Shown: one piece after another, positions 27,041 to 38,920 of the stretch
Layout: each line of letters opens with the position of its first letter
Position numbering within the stretch: the stretch's first letter is position 1
DNA from: Opisthocomus hoazin
Lineage: Eukaryota; Chordata; Aves; Opisthocomiformes; Opisthocomidae
Reading direction: 5' to 3'
Length of the DNA stretch: 64,000 bases
NCBI RefSeq assembly: GCF_030867145.1
Contig: NC_134418.1
Span: 55,589,682-55,653,681 of the forward strand
The notes under the pieces: generated by a model
What the model was told of the DNA's origin: nothing
The model's database searches: none
Seen by the model: only the letters and a program-made list of their open reading frames with translations
Program-made: the position numbers and the translations under genes

Positions 27041-27800
27041 AGCTCAGAAAATTAAATACTTCCTTCTTATCACCCATGCAAAAAAGAGTCCTTTTTTACA
27101 ACCAGCAGCCATGTAACTTAGCACTTATTAGTAAAAATCTTTAAAGAATATATTCTGAAAATTCTTAACGCTCTGTGAATCTCACAATTTTGCAGAAGCC
27201 TGTAGGAAGAGAATTTTAGTGTCACATGAGTCCGCAGCAAAAGTCTCTAATAAAAGCAAGGAAGTTAAAATATCTTTTTGTTGTTGTTACTTTGGGGTTT
27301 TTTCCACACTTCACATTGAATTTCAGTTGCAGTTGTTTGTTTATTTAAAACGGACAATGATACTGAAAGCAATGGTTGGAAAATGACTGCACTGGAAATA
27401 CGTGACCTTCACAGAAAAGACAACCACTGGAGTACTTTAAAGAACTTCTGTCATCTCAACATGTAGATCACTAGAAACCCTCAGGATGCTGCCGTGCTTG
27501 GCAGTTGATTCTTCAGGCTTACTGCGAAAGCAGACTTCAGACTATCTATTAACTGACAGATGGACTATGATCATGAGATCTGTTGTAATGCAACAATTAC
27601 CCAAAGAATAACTCCGTTTGCTGGTAGTTCAGCTACAAACTTAAACAGTTTTGATTTAGTTAATATACCCCATCTGATCATCTAACTTTGGGCAATTTTA
27701 GTAGTTCTAAGTTCTATTAATTTAACCACAGCTGGTCACAAACAACAAAGGCATTTTAAAATTGCATCTTCAACTTCAATAAAAAGCATCTTTATTATCT
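27041..27800 (+). promoter_or_regulatory. CFI: CFI 3'UTR with poly(A) signals
   Basis: AATAAA hexamers occur at 27249-27254 and 27778-27783; the second is followed by a T-rich stretch (tctttattatctt). Either could end the mRNA, giving a 3'UTR of about 0.2 or 0.75 kb. Confidence 0.55.
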
Positions 27801-28239
27801 TAAGTTCTCTGTGTATGTACATATTTCTGGTATCCAAGAAATTCTTAACATCAAATAGGGTTTTACTGCATGCGTGTGCGCGTGCGCACATACATATATA
27901 AATCATGTATGTACATATATAACAATATATAAAAACAGTCTAGATATTATACATATAGACTTAATTCTACACAACCAAGTCACAGATCTAAAGTTAAAAA
28001 TGAATACTCTCAGGCATTAAAAAAAAACCAACACAACCCCAGATTCTCAAATTAGCACAAGCTTCCTACACCAATATACAAAAGTGTGAAACAGTAATGC
28101 AAAGAAAAAATACCAAGGGCCTGATCCTGCACAGTGCAGTCAGGGGGAGTTTTGCCATGGGCTTAACTGACCCAGAACCAGACAAAGACGAGGAGCCATC
28201 AACAAAAACGGAACGATTAAGCAGGAAAAAAAAAATACA
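27801..28239. other. CFI-PLA2G12A intergenic DNA, first part
   Basis: It holds an alternating purine-pyrimidine stretch at about 27871-27935 (gtgtgcgcgtgcgcac followed by TA-rich DNA) and otherwise AT-rich sequence. No gene was recognised. Confidence 0.5.
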
Positions 28240-28506
28240 GGCCAAGGGGTAACAGCTTTAAACTAAAACAGGGCAGATTTAGACTAGATATTAGGAAGAA
28301 ATTCTTCACCAAGAGGGTGGTGAAACACTGGCACAGGTTGCCCAGAGAAGCTGTGGATGCCCCCTCCCTGGCAGTGTTCAAGATGAGGTTGGATGGAGCT
28401 CTGAGCAACCTGGTCTAGTGGAAGATGTCTCTGCTCATGGCAGGGGGGTTGGAAACAGATGATCTTTAAGGTCCCTCCCAACCCTTACCAGTCTATGATT
28501 CTATGA
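28240..28506 (+). mobile_element. CR1 LINE 3' tail fragment
   Basis: This is a short 5'-truncated CR1 copy in plus orientation. It spans the end of ORF2 (the region coding RKKFF, VVKHW and the LF.RLD-type end) and the short 3'UTR, and ends in the family's octamer repeat (tatgattctatga). It is degraded with no open frame. Confidence 0.88.
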
Positions 28507-29640
28507 AGCCCTTCTGCCTTCAACAACCTTCCGAAGGAGTTCTGCCCACGTAATAATCAGGAAGCCAGCACTGGAGCACAGCCCGAACGACCCCTGCGTA
28601 AGCTTCGCGTTGTCAGACGGCAGCGCCAGTCTGTACGGCCTGGTGTCACGTTCGCACTGTGTGTTACGCACACAAATTATGCACAACAGCTTTTTCAAAG
28701 TACCAGAATTTGGTTTGTGGATTGGTGCCCTCAACACAAAGCTGTCAAATGGCTTCAAGACTGTCTCCCTCAGTTCCATCAAACTGCTCAATACTTTTAG
28801 AACATACTTCACTGGATTCTAATTTATAAATGTTTTTAATATCGGTTTTACTTTATTCCTCTCAATTAATTATCCTGTTGAATAAATGGACATTTTTTTA
28901 ATGATTCACCATAATCTGTTTCAGACAACATTTTTACTTTTTAATTAACTTTTCTTCATCTTTCACTGTCTTCCAAAAAACCCATCAGCACGAATTTCTC
29001 CCTGTCAATCGTTAATAACTAAAGCAAGGGTATGAATTGCTCCTCTGAATACCCCACACCCAAGACTTGCTGTTTAGGAATGCACTTAAGGAATTACTTT
29101 GCTGAGTCAGGGCCTTTGTAACCACCGGGAAAAGCTGGACAGGTGCAGGAAGAGCTCCCTCTTTTGCTTTACTTAATTAGCTTTTGCAAAGAACTCTTCC
29201 CACCTATTTCTTCAGTTAACTACAAATAACGAAATGCTGAGGCTGAAAAGAAAAAACAGTAGAATATCTACCGTGTAACTTTCTGCTCTGCCTGTTGATC
29301 TGGAAACCCCTCAGGTTTCTTTCTATTTCCTGTTCTTGTCTACAGCTTTGTCCCGAGGCCCAGTGTCACTATGTCCCAAGGGATTCCACACGTCTCACAA
29401 CAAAGCTTTCACTACAAAAATTAAAACAAATTCCACATGGTTCCACTTCAGCTCATCTCTGAAGCACCCAGAATTTAAATATAAAATTGATACGTATTAA
29501 AAAAAATAACCCTGCAACAGGATGTTTAGCGAGTTCATTTGGGTCAGATTTTTCTTTTCAGCAAACCAAGCAGGGGCTTTCGATGTTTAACAGATATACC
29601 TTCATTCTGCCCTCTTTTACAACCCCGCCTCGCACACGCG
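28507..29640. other. CFI-PLA2G12A intergenic DNA, second part
   Basis: AT-rich DNA with no recognisable exon, repeat family or RNA gene. It grades into the CpG island from about 29640. Confidence 0.5.
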
Positions 29641-30780
29641 ATGGTGTAACCTGCAACTGACCCCCTCACAGGCGCGAAGGTGGCTGGACCGGCTTCCTTC
29701 GCGCTGCACAGCACCACAGAACCAGGTTATCACTTTAACGCCTCAGGCACGTATTCCCTTCGGCTTCTTCTTGGCTTCGAAACGAGCGTGCCCCCCGACG
29801 GGCGGTGTTTTTCCAGCCGTGTTAGCGCAGGTTCTCCCCCCGACCGCACCAGCATCCCCCGGCAGCTCCCAGGGGCAGCGTCTGCTGGGGCCCCCCGAGG
29901 CCTCCGCGGTGTCGGACAGCACCCGTACCAGGGCGCCCGCCGCGCCAGGCGAACCGGCGGCCGGATGCTCCCCCGGTTTGCTCCGGGACAGGTCCGGGAA
30001 GGTCCCCCCGACCCGCCGGAGACGGCCCGTGTGGGAGCGGTCCGGCTGCTAGGCCGCGCTGCGCAGCGGCTCCTCCCGCCACGGGTACGCGAGGTGGCCC
30101 GGCGTCGCCCAACCCCCCCCTCCGAGCCGCCGCCGCTCCCTCCGTCCCCCTCCCCGGGCCCTCCCCCTGACGCCCGACGGCCCGCGGGAGCCGTCAGCGG
30201 CCTCCCCGCAGCCCGGCTCCGGCCGCCCCTCGGGGCCGCCAGGCCCCTCCCCGCCGGGCGGCGCCCGCGGGTACGATGGCGGCGGCGGGCCGGGCTGGGC
30301 CGGCGGGCCGCGGCGGGAGCGGGCTGGCGGCGGGGGCGTAGCGGAGGGGCCCGGCGGGGCGCCGCTCGGCATGGCCCGCGGCCTGCTGCTGCTGCTGGCC
30401 TGCGCCTGGCTGGGCCCGCGGCCGGCGCCGTGCCCGGAGGCGCCGCAGACCCCCGACTGGCGGATGACGCTGAAGACCATCCGCAACGGCGTGCACAAGA
30501 TCGACGTGTACCTCAACGCGGCCCTCGACCTGCTGGGCGGCGAGGACGGCCTCTGCCAGTACAAGTGCGGCGACGGTGAGGCGGGCGGCGGGGCGGGGGG
30601 CTGGACGGCCGAGACCCCGCCGGGCCGCCGCGACCCTTGCCCGGCCGCCTTCCCTCCGTCCCGCCGGCCGGCTTCAGGCGGCCCGGCCCGGCCGGCGAGG
30701 GCGGGCGGCTGGCGGCAGCGCTCCTGCCGGTCCCGGGCGCCGCTCCCACGGAAGCGGGGCGCAGCCGCAGGGGAAACCTC
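29640..30780. promoter_or_regulatory. PLA2G12A: CpG-island promoter and exon 1 of PLA2G12A
   Basis: A strongly GC- and CpG-rich stretch spans the region upstream of the start codon at 30371, exon 1 and the start of intron 1. This is the expected form for a widely expressed gene. The long frames in it on both strands (for example 299 codons at 29680-30579) are composition artefacts. Confidence 0.75.
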
Positions 30781-33700
30781 AGTTACAAGTTCCTATACGT
30801 TAATATATATATATATCTCTCTCTCTCTCTATGTGTATATATATATATATATATATATTTATAATCTGCCCGGAGATGGCTCCCCGGCGGTGGCACCCTG
30901 GCTGTGGCCGGGGTGCCCTGACATTTCCACTCCCTACCGGAACGTGCCCTTTTCAAATACGTTTTTTTTCCTCTCCATTACTTTTAATTGCGGCCTCAGT
31001 TTGCTTCCGACACCGGAACAAGGTGAAAGGTCATTTTTCAAATGAGCTCCGCGGCCTTCCTTGCGGTGGGGTGCAGGACGCCCCGCCTTGCTGCGCTCCT
31101 CGGTGCTCGGGGAGACGTCTCCTCAGCAGTTGCTGCTGGCGCGAATGGAGTTAGTGTTACAGTTGTAGAAACCAAAAAAGAGGTTTCGTGCCACTTAGTT
31201 TTAAAGGTTAAGTTAAAAAAATCAGAGCACTGCTGTTGCTTGCGTATGAAGCGTGGATGTCTTAATGAACTTAAAGTACCCTGTTCTTTAATCCTGCCTA
31301 CTGCACGCTTAACCGACACATCAATTTTAGTAGCTCAGGCCCTTTTATTTAATGTGGGAAGCTCACGTTAATACTGGCTCAGGTGTCTTGTCCCTCTTTT
31401 TAAAACAAAATGCTTAGTACCCCTGAGTTGTGATTTGGTAAGAACGGTTGATATTCAGATGCCTGAATGTATGTTTGGGTTAAAAATAGAAGTGATACTG
31501 TCTTAAACCCAACAAATGTCTGTGGTGAGTTTTGACAGAACTAAACTCCTGTGCAAAAATAAATCTGTTTGAGGTGTGATAAATTACCTTTTTCAGGATC
31601 AAAGCCTTTTCCTCGCTACGGCTATAAACCTTCACCACCAAATGGTTGTGGGTCCCCTCTGTTTGGAGTTCAGGTCAGTATTTCCGTTTGGGGGCTGCTT
31701 GGTCTGTCTTTCATACATCAGCTTTCCTCAATGTGGGCGGTGTTTTCCCTCCCCCCTTCTAAGGATGAGACAGCATCTACGTAGTGTCCCTGCTTTTATC
31801 AGCTCCAGCACATGTGTTCGTAGAAACACATGGAAAATGTTAGTATGATAAGTGAACACAGCATAAACATTTGCACCATTGGCATAAAATATTATAGGGA
31901 TAAAACAGAATGATGATGATTTAACCGTGTTTTAACCGTGTTTTGTTCCTACAATCTTGAAAGCGCTGAGTAACCCCAGGTGTAGCCCTGTGAGAGTGGA
32001 GGGTTTGGCTCTGACTCTTGCTGTCCTTAGTGATGCTAATCCGTTCTCCTTAACGCTGGAAAGAAAATCCGTGTCCGCTTGTGTAATGGGTCTGGCTGGG
32101 GTGGCGTTAGCTTTCTTCATAGCAGGCTGCATGGCACTGTGTTTGGGATTTTTGTCTAAAACTGTTGATGGTTTTGGCTGTTGCTGAACAGTGACTGCAC
32201 AGCTTTGGGACTTTATCTTCTTTTTTCCTCGCTCTGGCACCCTGCAGCATGGGCTGGGGCTGGGCAGGAGGCTGGGAGGGGACACAGCTGGAGCGGTGGA
32301 CCTGAATCGGCCAGAAGGATATTCCGTACTACGCAGAGTCATGCACAGCAGTAAAAACGGGAGTAGTGGAAGAAGGGGAGGGGTGGGTGCTTGGCTTCTG
32401 AGGTGGCTGTTGCTCAGAGACTGGCTGGGCATCTGTCTACTTGTGGGATGTGGTGAATGATTGCTTTTGTACTGCTTATTTTGGGACATTTCCCCCCTCT
32501 TTCATTCACCTCTTGGACTGTCTATATCGTGACCCACAAGTTTTCTTGCTGTTGCTGTTCCTATTCTCTCCTCCCCTCTGTGGAGGGGGGAGACAGAGTG
32601 AGCAAGCAGCTCTGGGTGCTTGGCTGCTGGAGAGGGCTGAACCACCGCAGCTTACCAGAGGGGAACAGCAAAATACAGAGATAAGTGAATGATGGTCGGA
32701 CTGATGGCGTCAGTTTTGAATTTATAACTGTTATAGTCTATTCATAGGCTACTGTCCTGGTTTCAGCTGGGATAGAGTTAATTTTCTTCCCAGTAGCTGC
32801 TATGTTTTGGATTTTGTAGGAGAAGAATGTTGACAACACTGATGTTTTTAGTTATTGCTATGCAATCAAGGACTTTTTTCAGTTTCCCATGTTCAGCTGA
32901 TGAGCAGGTGTGCAGGAGCTGGGAGGGAGCACAGCCAGACAGATAGCCAAGTACCATAGACGTCATGCTCAGTTTATGAATGGGGGTTAGCCAGGGGGGC
33001 AGGAACACATTTTTCCATGAGTTCGATCTTTTCTGTGAGTTCAGTGAAATCCGTGAGTTTGCAGTCACTGCGCGGGGACTGGCTGCACAACCGGTCGTTG
33101 GGTGGTGGGAAAAATGGTATTGTGTGTCACTTGTTTTGTATGTTCATTATTATTATTATTATTATTCCTTCCTTTGTTGTCATGTTGAACTGTCTTTATC
33201 TCAGCTCAGGAGTTCTACTTTTTGTCCATTCTCCTCCCCAACCTGCTGGAGGCAGGGAGGAGAGGGGGACAGATCTGCCAACCGGACCCATCCCACAGGG
33301 AAGTCTGCTGCCTCCCTGGGGCCCGGGTTAGGGATGTTGCTAAGGAACTCCCTGGTCTGGTGCGGCCTTCTGATTACTACCCCCTCTTGGTAGTGCAGGT
33401 TGGCGGGGACGAGATCGCAGAGAGAAGTCCCAAGGCCATCGAAAGGGACTTCAGGGCACTGGGGCGACTGGTTGAGGGATCAGGGGCACAGATGGTGTTT
33501 TCGTCCATCCCATCAGTGGCAGGGAACAGCACTGAAAGGGGCAGGAAAACTCACCTGGTTAACAGGTGGCTCAGAGACTGGTGCCATCAGTCAAATTTTG
33601 GCTTCTTTGATCATGGGGAGGTGTACACAGCACCGGGACTGCTGGCGACAGGTGGAACTCAGCTATCTCAAAGGGGAAAAAGGATTCTTGGCCACGAGCT

Positions 33701-36700
33701 GGCGGGGCTCATTGAGAGGGCTTTAAACTAGGTTCGAAGGGGGAAGGGGATATTGCCCAGCTCACTAGGGATGAGCATAGGCTTGGCGTGCCAGGGTCAG
33801 GGGTGAGATTGACAGCCCAGCTCAAGTGTGTTTACACCAATGCATGTAGCATGGGCAATAAACAGGAGGAGCTGGAAGCCATTATACAGCAGGACGGCTA
33901 CGACTTGGTCGCCATCACAGAAACATGGTGGGACAACTCGCATGACTGGCATGCTGTCATAGATGGCTACAGACTCTTTAGGAAAGACAGACCAACAAGG
34001 AGAGGTGGTGGAGTTGCTCTATATGTGAGGGAGCAAGTAGAATGCATTGAGCTTGGCCTGGGGGCAAATAAGGAACAAGTTGAAAGCTTGTGGGTTAGAA
34101 TTAAGGGACAGGCTCATACTGGTGACATTACTGTGGGTGTGTACTACAGGCCCCCTGACCAGGAGGAGGAGGTTGATGAGGCCTTCTACAGGCAGCTGCA
34201 AGCAGCCTCACAGTCACAGGCCCTGGTTCTCATGAGGGACTTCAACCACCCTGACATCAGCTGGGAAGACCATACAGCTAGGCAGGCGCAATCCAGGAGG
34301 TTCCTACAGAGCATCGATGATAACTTTCTGATGCAAGTGGTGGAGGAACCAACAAGGAAAGGCGCGCTGCTGGACCTCGTGTTAACAAACAAGGAGGGAC
34401 TGGTGGAGGATGTGAAGGTTGGAGGTAGACTCGGCTGCAGTGACCATGAAATGGTCGAGTTCAGGATCCTGCGTGGAGGAAGCAGGGCGATAAACAGGAT
34501 CAAAACCTTGGACCTCAGGAGGGCTGACTTTGCCCTCTTCAAGGAGCTACTCAGAGGAATCCCGTGGGCCAGGGCTCTCGAAGGCATGGGGGTCCATGAG
34601 TGCTGGTCGCTCTTTAAACAACACTTCTTCCATGCACAGGAGCAATGCATCCCCCTGAGAAAGAAATCGAGCAAAGGAGGCAGGAGACCTGCATGGTTAA
34701 ACAAGGAGCTTCTAGCAGAGATCAGGCAGAAGAGAAAGGTCCATGGAATGTGGAAAGAGGGGCAGGCCACTTGGGAAGAGTACAGAAACGTGGTGAGAGC
34801 ATGCAGGGATGCGACGAGGAAGGCCAAGGCCCACCTGGAATTGAAGCTGGCAAGGGATGTCAAAAACAACAAGAAGGGCTTCTTCAACTACATCAGCAGC
34901 AAAAGGAAGGCTAGGGACAATGTGGGGCCGCTGCTGAATGAGGCGGGTGTCCTGGTGACGGAGGATGCGGAGAAGGCAGAGCTACTGAACGCCTTCTTTG
35001 CTTCAGTCTTCAGTGCTAAGACTGGCCCTCAGGAATCCCAGGACCCGGAGGTAAGAGAAGAAGCCTACAAAGAGGACGACTTTCCCTTGGTCGAGGAGGA
35101 CTGTGTGAGGAATCGCTTAAGCGAGCTAAACACCCACAAATCCATGGGCCCCGATGGAATGCACCCACGAGTGCTGAGGGAGCTGGCGGATGTCATTGCT
35201 GAGCCACTCTCCATCATCTTTGAGAGGTCCTGGAGGACAGGAGAAGTGCCCAAGGACTGGAGAAAGACCAATGTCACTCCAATCTTCAAAAAGGGCAAGA
35301 AGGAGGACCCAGGGAACTACAGGCCGGTCAGCCTCACCTCCATCCCGGGAAAGGTGATGGAGCAGCTTATCCTGGAGGCCATCATCAAGCAAGTGGAAGA
35401 AAGCAGGTTATCAGGAGTAGTCAGCATGGATTCACCAAGGGGAAATCATGCCTGACCAATCTAATAGCTTTCTACGACGACATGACTGGCTGGGTAGACG
35501 AAGGGAGAGCCGTGGATGTTGTCTACCTGGACTTCAGCAAGGCTTTCGACACAGTCTCCCATGATATCCTCCTAGGGAAGCTCAGGAAGTGTGGGCTGGA
35601 TGAGTGGTCGGTGATGTGGATAGAGAACTGGCTGAATAGCAAAACTCAGAGGGTTGTCATCAGCGGTGCTGAGTCTAGTTGGAGGCTGGTAACAAGTGGT
35701 GTCCCCCAGGGGTCAGTACTGGGCCCAGTCTTGTTTAACTTCTTCATCAACGACCTGGATGAAGAGTTAGAGTGTACCCTCAGCAAGTTTGCTGACGACA
35801 CCAAACTGGGAGGTGTGGTAGACACACCAGAAGGCTGTGCTGCCATTCAGCGTGACCTGGATAGGCTGGAAAGCTGGGCAGAGAGGAACCTGATGAGGTT
35901 CAACAAAGGCAAATGCAGGGTCCTGCACCTGGGGAGGAACAACCTCATGCACCAGTACAGGCTTGGGGCGGACCTGCTGGAGAGCAGCAATGTGGAGAGG
36001 GACCTGGGTGTCCTGGTGGACGACAGGTTGACCATGAGCCAGCAGTGTGCCCTGGCTGCCAAGAAAGCCAATGGAATCCTGGGGTGCATTAGGAGGAGTG
36101 TGGCCAGTAGGTCGAGAGAGGTTCTCCTTCCCCTCTACACTGCCCTAGTGAGGCCCCATCTGGAGTACTCTGTCCAGTTCTGGGCTCCCCAGTTCAAGAA
36201 AGATGAGGAGCTACTGGAGAGAGTCCAGCGGAGGGCTACAAGGATGATGAGGGGACTGGAGCATCTCCCCTACGAGGAGAGGCTGAGGGAACTGGGCCTG
36301 TTCAGCCTGAAGAAGAGAAGGCTGCGAGGGGACCTAATAAATGCTTATAAATATCTGAAGGGTGGGTGTCAGGAGGATGGGGCCAAGCTCTTTTCAGTGG
36401 TGCCCAGTGACAGGACAAGGGGCAATGGGCACAAACTGAAGCATAGGAAGTTCCGTCTGAACATGAGGAAGAACTTCTTCCCTCTGAGGGTGATGGAGCA
36501 CTGGAACAGGCTGCCCAGGGAGGTTGTGGAGTCTCCTTCTCTAGAGATATTCAAGACCCGCCTGGACAAGGTCCTGTGCAGCCTGCTGTAGGTGACCCTG
36601 CTTCGGCAGGAGGGTTGGACTAGATGATCCACAGAGGTCCCTTCCAATCCCTACCATTCTGTGATTCTGTGATTCTGTGAGAGCGGAGAGGAGAGGTGAG

Positions 36701-38125
36701 CGGCTGCGTGGTCTTAGTTGCCAGCTCAGGGTTAAACCACAACAGCTGTATCTTTCTTAACTGGAGTACCAATGGAGTGTGTGTGTGTGATTTTCTTCAC
36801 AGTTTGACATCGGTATCCCTTCGATGACAAAGTGCTGCAATCACCATGACAGATGCTACGATACTTGTGGCAATAAAAAAAATGACTGCGATGAGCAGTT
36901 CCAGTCCTGCCTCTCCAAAATTTGCAGGGATGTGCAGAAAACACTTGGAATCTCCGAGAGTGTCCAGGGTAAGTGTGAAAAAGCCTTTCTTGCTTTTCAA
37001 TTTTAACCAAGCTTATTTGGCAAAGAATCTTTGTGCAGCACAGTGATGCCACATTTTCATCAGGTGATGCTGTTGCTAAAAGATGCCTTGTTCTGTCCCT
37101 CTGTCGTGCAGCCCAGACACTTGCACAGCAAAGCAATGACACAGCGTAGGAAAATGATCCGGATTAAAACTAACCTTGAGGGGAAAAATTAATGCTTCCC
37201 ATTTAGCAGTATGAATATGGAATAAAACTTTCTCAAAATGCTTGTATAATTCTTGCGTTTACTGTAGTATAGCTGACTATTCAGTGCTCTGCTGGGTGAT
37301 TTCTAAATGCCTACCGTTTGTGATTGCTAGTAAACTGTAGGAAAATACCGCATTGTTCCCTTTTATGAAGTAAGGTATTAGAATCATACAGTTTGATAGT
37401 GGAAGCAGTTAGTGCTATCCCTTAGTGAACACATTTTAGGTTTTCAGTAACAGGCCATGTGATGCTCCTTCTGGTGGCTGGCTTGTATCTGAGCAATACA
37501 TGACATAACCACACTTTTCTGTTTGGACAATGTCACTTTTACAGTAAGTATTCCCACTGAGAGCAGACAGTTTCTAGAACAAGCCTATGTTTGAACTTGT
37601 CAAATTCATTTAACTGCAAAGAAGTCATCATGGTAGTGTTTCGTGTTAGAACTGCTGAATATCTGCTCAGTTCTGTTGAGCTGCTGTTAAAGATAGCAAC
37701 CTCTGCATAAATTGGGATGCAAAAAGTGAGGGGGTAGAACAGCTCTTTCATCTTTACAGGGCTAAGTGATGTTTCTAACACAGATGAGATTCCACCTGGA
37801 ATGAATTTTCTTCTTCATTTTGGTTGGCATATGAAAAGTCTCTACTCAAAACTTAAATGATTCTGTATTGGTTTGGTCTTTCATTTGACAGTCTATTTGC
37901 TATGCTGCTGCTTTCTTAAAGTCGTTTGCAGTTTGCCAGAGTCATTTCTGTTAGTTTCATGTTCCATTCAAAGAGTACTTTTAACTGAACTCTTCTTTGC
38001 TTGCAGCGTGTGAATCAACTGTTCAGCTGTTGTTCGATGCGGTTATACATTTAGGATGTAAACCATACCTGGACAGCCAGAGAGCTGCGTGTATGTGTCG
38101 TTACGAGGATAAGACAGATCTCTGA
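30371..38125 (+). CDS. PLA2G12A: Group XIIA secreted phospholipase A2, four coding exons
   Basis: This is a secreted, calcium-dependent phospholipase A2 of the atypical group XII, hydrolysing the sn-2 ester of phospholipids. Coding exons: 30371-30575, 31597-31673, 36803-36968, 38007-38125. Joined in frame they give 188 residues (human 189). A signal peptide ([15 protein letters not shown]) is followed by [13 protein letters not shown] and [14 protein letters not shown], matching human PLA2G12A. The active-site motif reads [15 protein letters not shown], with the catalytic pair His109-Asp110; human has Gln where the first His (108) stands. The C-terminus ([25 protein letters not shown]) is conserved. 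Intron 2 is expanded to 5.1 kb by an LTR and a CR1. Confidence 0.96.
30797..30862. repeat. Compound TA/TC microsatellite
   Basis: Near-perfect (TA)n, (TC)n and a second (TA)n run back to back in PLA2G12A intron 1, just inside the edge of the CpG island. Confidence 0.9.
32160..32650 (+). mobile_element. Solo LTR of an avian endogenous retrovirus (old)
   Basis: Blocks near 32255-32345 (gggaggggacacagc, ggccagaaggatattccgta, gtcatgc) and the end (aaccaccgcag) are shared in order with the LTR that starts at 32753, so it belongs to the same broad LTR group. It is much more diverged, has no internal region, and is an old fossil. The boundaries are approximate. It lies in PLA2G12A intron 2, about 100 bases from the next LTR. 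Confidence 0.65.
32753..33261 (+). mobile_element. Solo LTR of an avian endogenous retrovirus, 5' segment
   Basis: It starts with tgtcctggtttcagctggga, which I recognise as the start of a common avian ERV LTR (I believe ERVL-like; the exact subfamily is uncertain). It carries the family's internal (ATT)n run at about 33146-33167 and the tctttatctcagctcaggag block. It stops near 33261, where a CR1 has inserted. The remaining LTR lies at 36681-36744. No retroviral genes are present, so it is a solo LTR, presumably left by recombination between two LTRs. Confidence 0.85.
33262..33731 (+). pseudogene. CR1 ORF1, C-terminal SGNH/esterase-like part
   Basis: An open frame runs to the stop at 33729-33731 and encodes about 156 residues of CR1 origin. 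[26 protein letters not shown] and GTQLSQRGK fit the SGNH (GDSL-type) esterase fold known from ORF1 of many CR1 elements. The upstream part of ORF1 is absent because the copy is 5'-truncated, and the first codons of the open frame belong to the LTR. Confidence 0.75.
33788..36591 (+). pseudogene. CR1 ORF2: AP endonuclease and reverse transcriptase, one frameshift
   Basis: Frame one (33788-35455, 555 codons) holds the endonuclease ([44 protein letters not shown]) and the start of the RT ([20 protein letters not shown]). Frame two (35482-36591) continues with [36 protein letters not shown] and the catalytic FADDTKL. The frame changes near 35408, where the family peptide [12 protein letters not shown] is read out of frame, consistent with loss of one base. 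The glycine usual before DFNHPD is arginine here. This copy therefore cannot make a whole ORF2 protein. Confidence 0.88.
36681..36744 (+). mobile_element. Solo LTR of an avian endogenous retrovirus, 3' segment
   Basis: It resumes directly after the CR1 tail with gaggtgagcggctgcgtggt and ends ggttaaaccacaaca, the usual end of this LTR family. Together with 32753-33261 it forms one LTR of about 570 bases. The five flanking bases on each side (gctac and gctgt) match at three positions, a possible but weak target duplication. Confidence 0.85.
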
Positions 38126-38920
38126 AAGAAGATACTGAGATCTCATGGTAAAGTCAAACACGCAGCTGGAAAGAAGCAAGTGTTTTGTTACAAAGCTTGA
38201 AGCTTTTCAGACAGTAATATATTTAAACACTGACATGAATATATTGGTTTGAAAGTCACTACGATATTCTTCCTAGTGGAAAAAAGGAACAAGTCTTCCT
38301 TCTCTTCCCCTTTATGCCAGAAGCTTGGAAACGGAATTCAGTTTCCTTTGGTGCCTGTACACTCAGGGTATGCTATCGTAAAACACCAGTGCCATTTTGA
38401 AGTTTTTAAGAAAACTCCATAATGGGGAATCAGAGGCACAGAAGAGAGTTGTATGTAATTCTCAGTTTATTTTGAGTATAGGTCAAAATTTAGGTTTACT
38501 AGCAGCCGATGCATCTGATAGTCGATGCAACAGGAAAGAGCGTTTTGTGTACATTAATATGGCATCTTAAATAGGCAATACTTTCATGCTTTTGGTACAG
38601 TTGCCTTCAGTTCTCTACGATGTATGCTGCCCCGTGGGTTTGTTTTTAAAAAAACAAAAACAAGCAAAAAGCCCCAAACCCTTAGCAAGGGTATACATCT
38701 GCACTACGTATTTCTACCTGATTCTATATCAACCTTACTTCTGCAGCGCTTTTCAGATCAAATATGTTGATCTTTTTAAGGCTTGACCACCAAAATGAAC
38801 AGTTTGCAACCTAAGGTTATACTTCTGATTTGACACAATGGTGGACTGTAGTTGCTATGTTATTTTAAAAGGGAATCAAATGTTTATTTTTCAAATAAAA
38901 CATACTGTGCTGTGTATTAT
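38126..38920 (+). promoter_or_regulatory. PLA2G12A: PLA2G12A 3'UTR and poly(A) signal
   Basis: The first canonical AATAAA below the stop is at 38894-38899, followed by a T/G-rich stretch, giving a 3'UTR of about 0.8 kb. A further AATAAA near 39700 would be a distal alternative. Confidence 0.65.

Larger units (their letters stand above)
33262..36680 (+). mobile_element. Nearly full-length CR1 LINE inserted in an LTR
   Basis: A 3.4 kb CR1 retrotransposon in plus orientation. It keeps the end of ORF1 (esterase-like), a short spacer, ORF2 (endonuclease and reverse transcriptase) and a short 3'UTR ending in three attctgtg units. Both long frames are largely open, unlike the decayed minus-strand copy near CFI, so it is comparatively young. 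Its 5' end is truncated within ORF1. A ggagagg-like string stands at both junctions (about 33258 and 36689), either as a small target duplication or by chance. Confidence 0.93.

Noticed and set aside
29680-30579. A 299-codon open frame overlapping PLA2G12A exon 1
   Set aside because: Composition artefact of the CpG island. It reads PLA2G12A exon 1 in the wrong frame.
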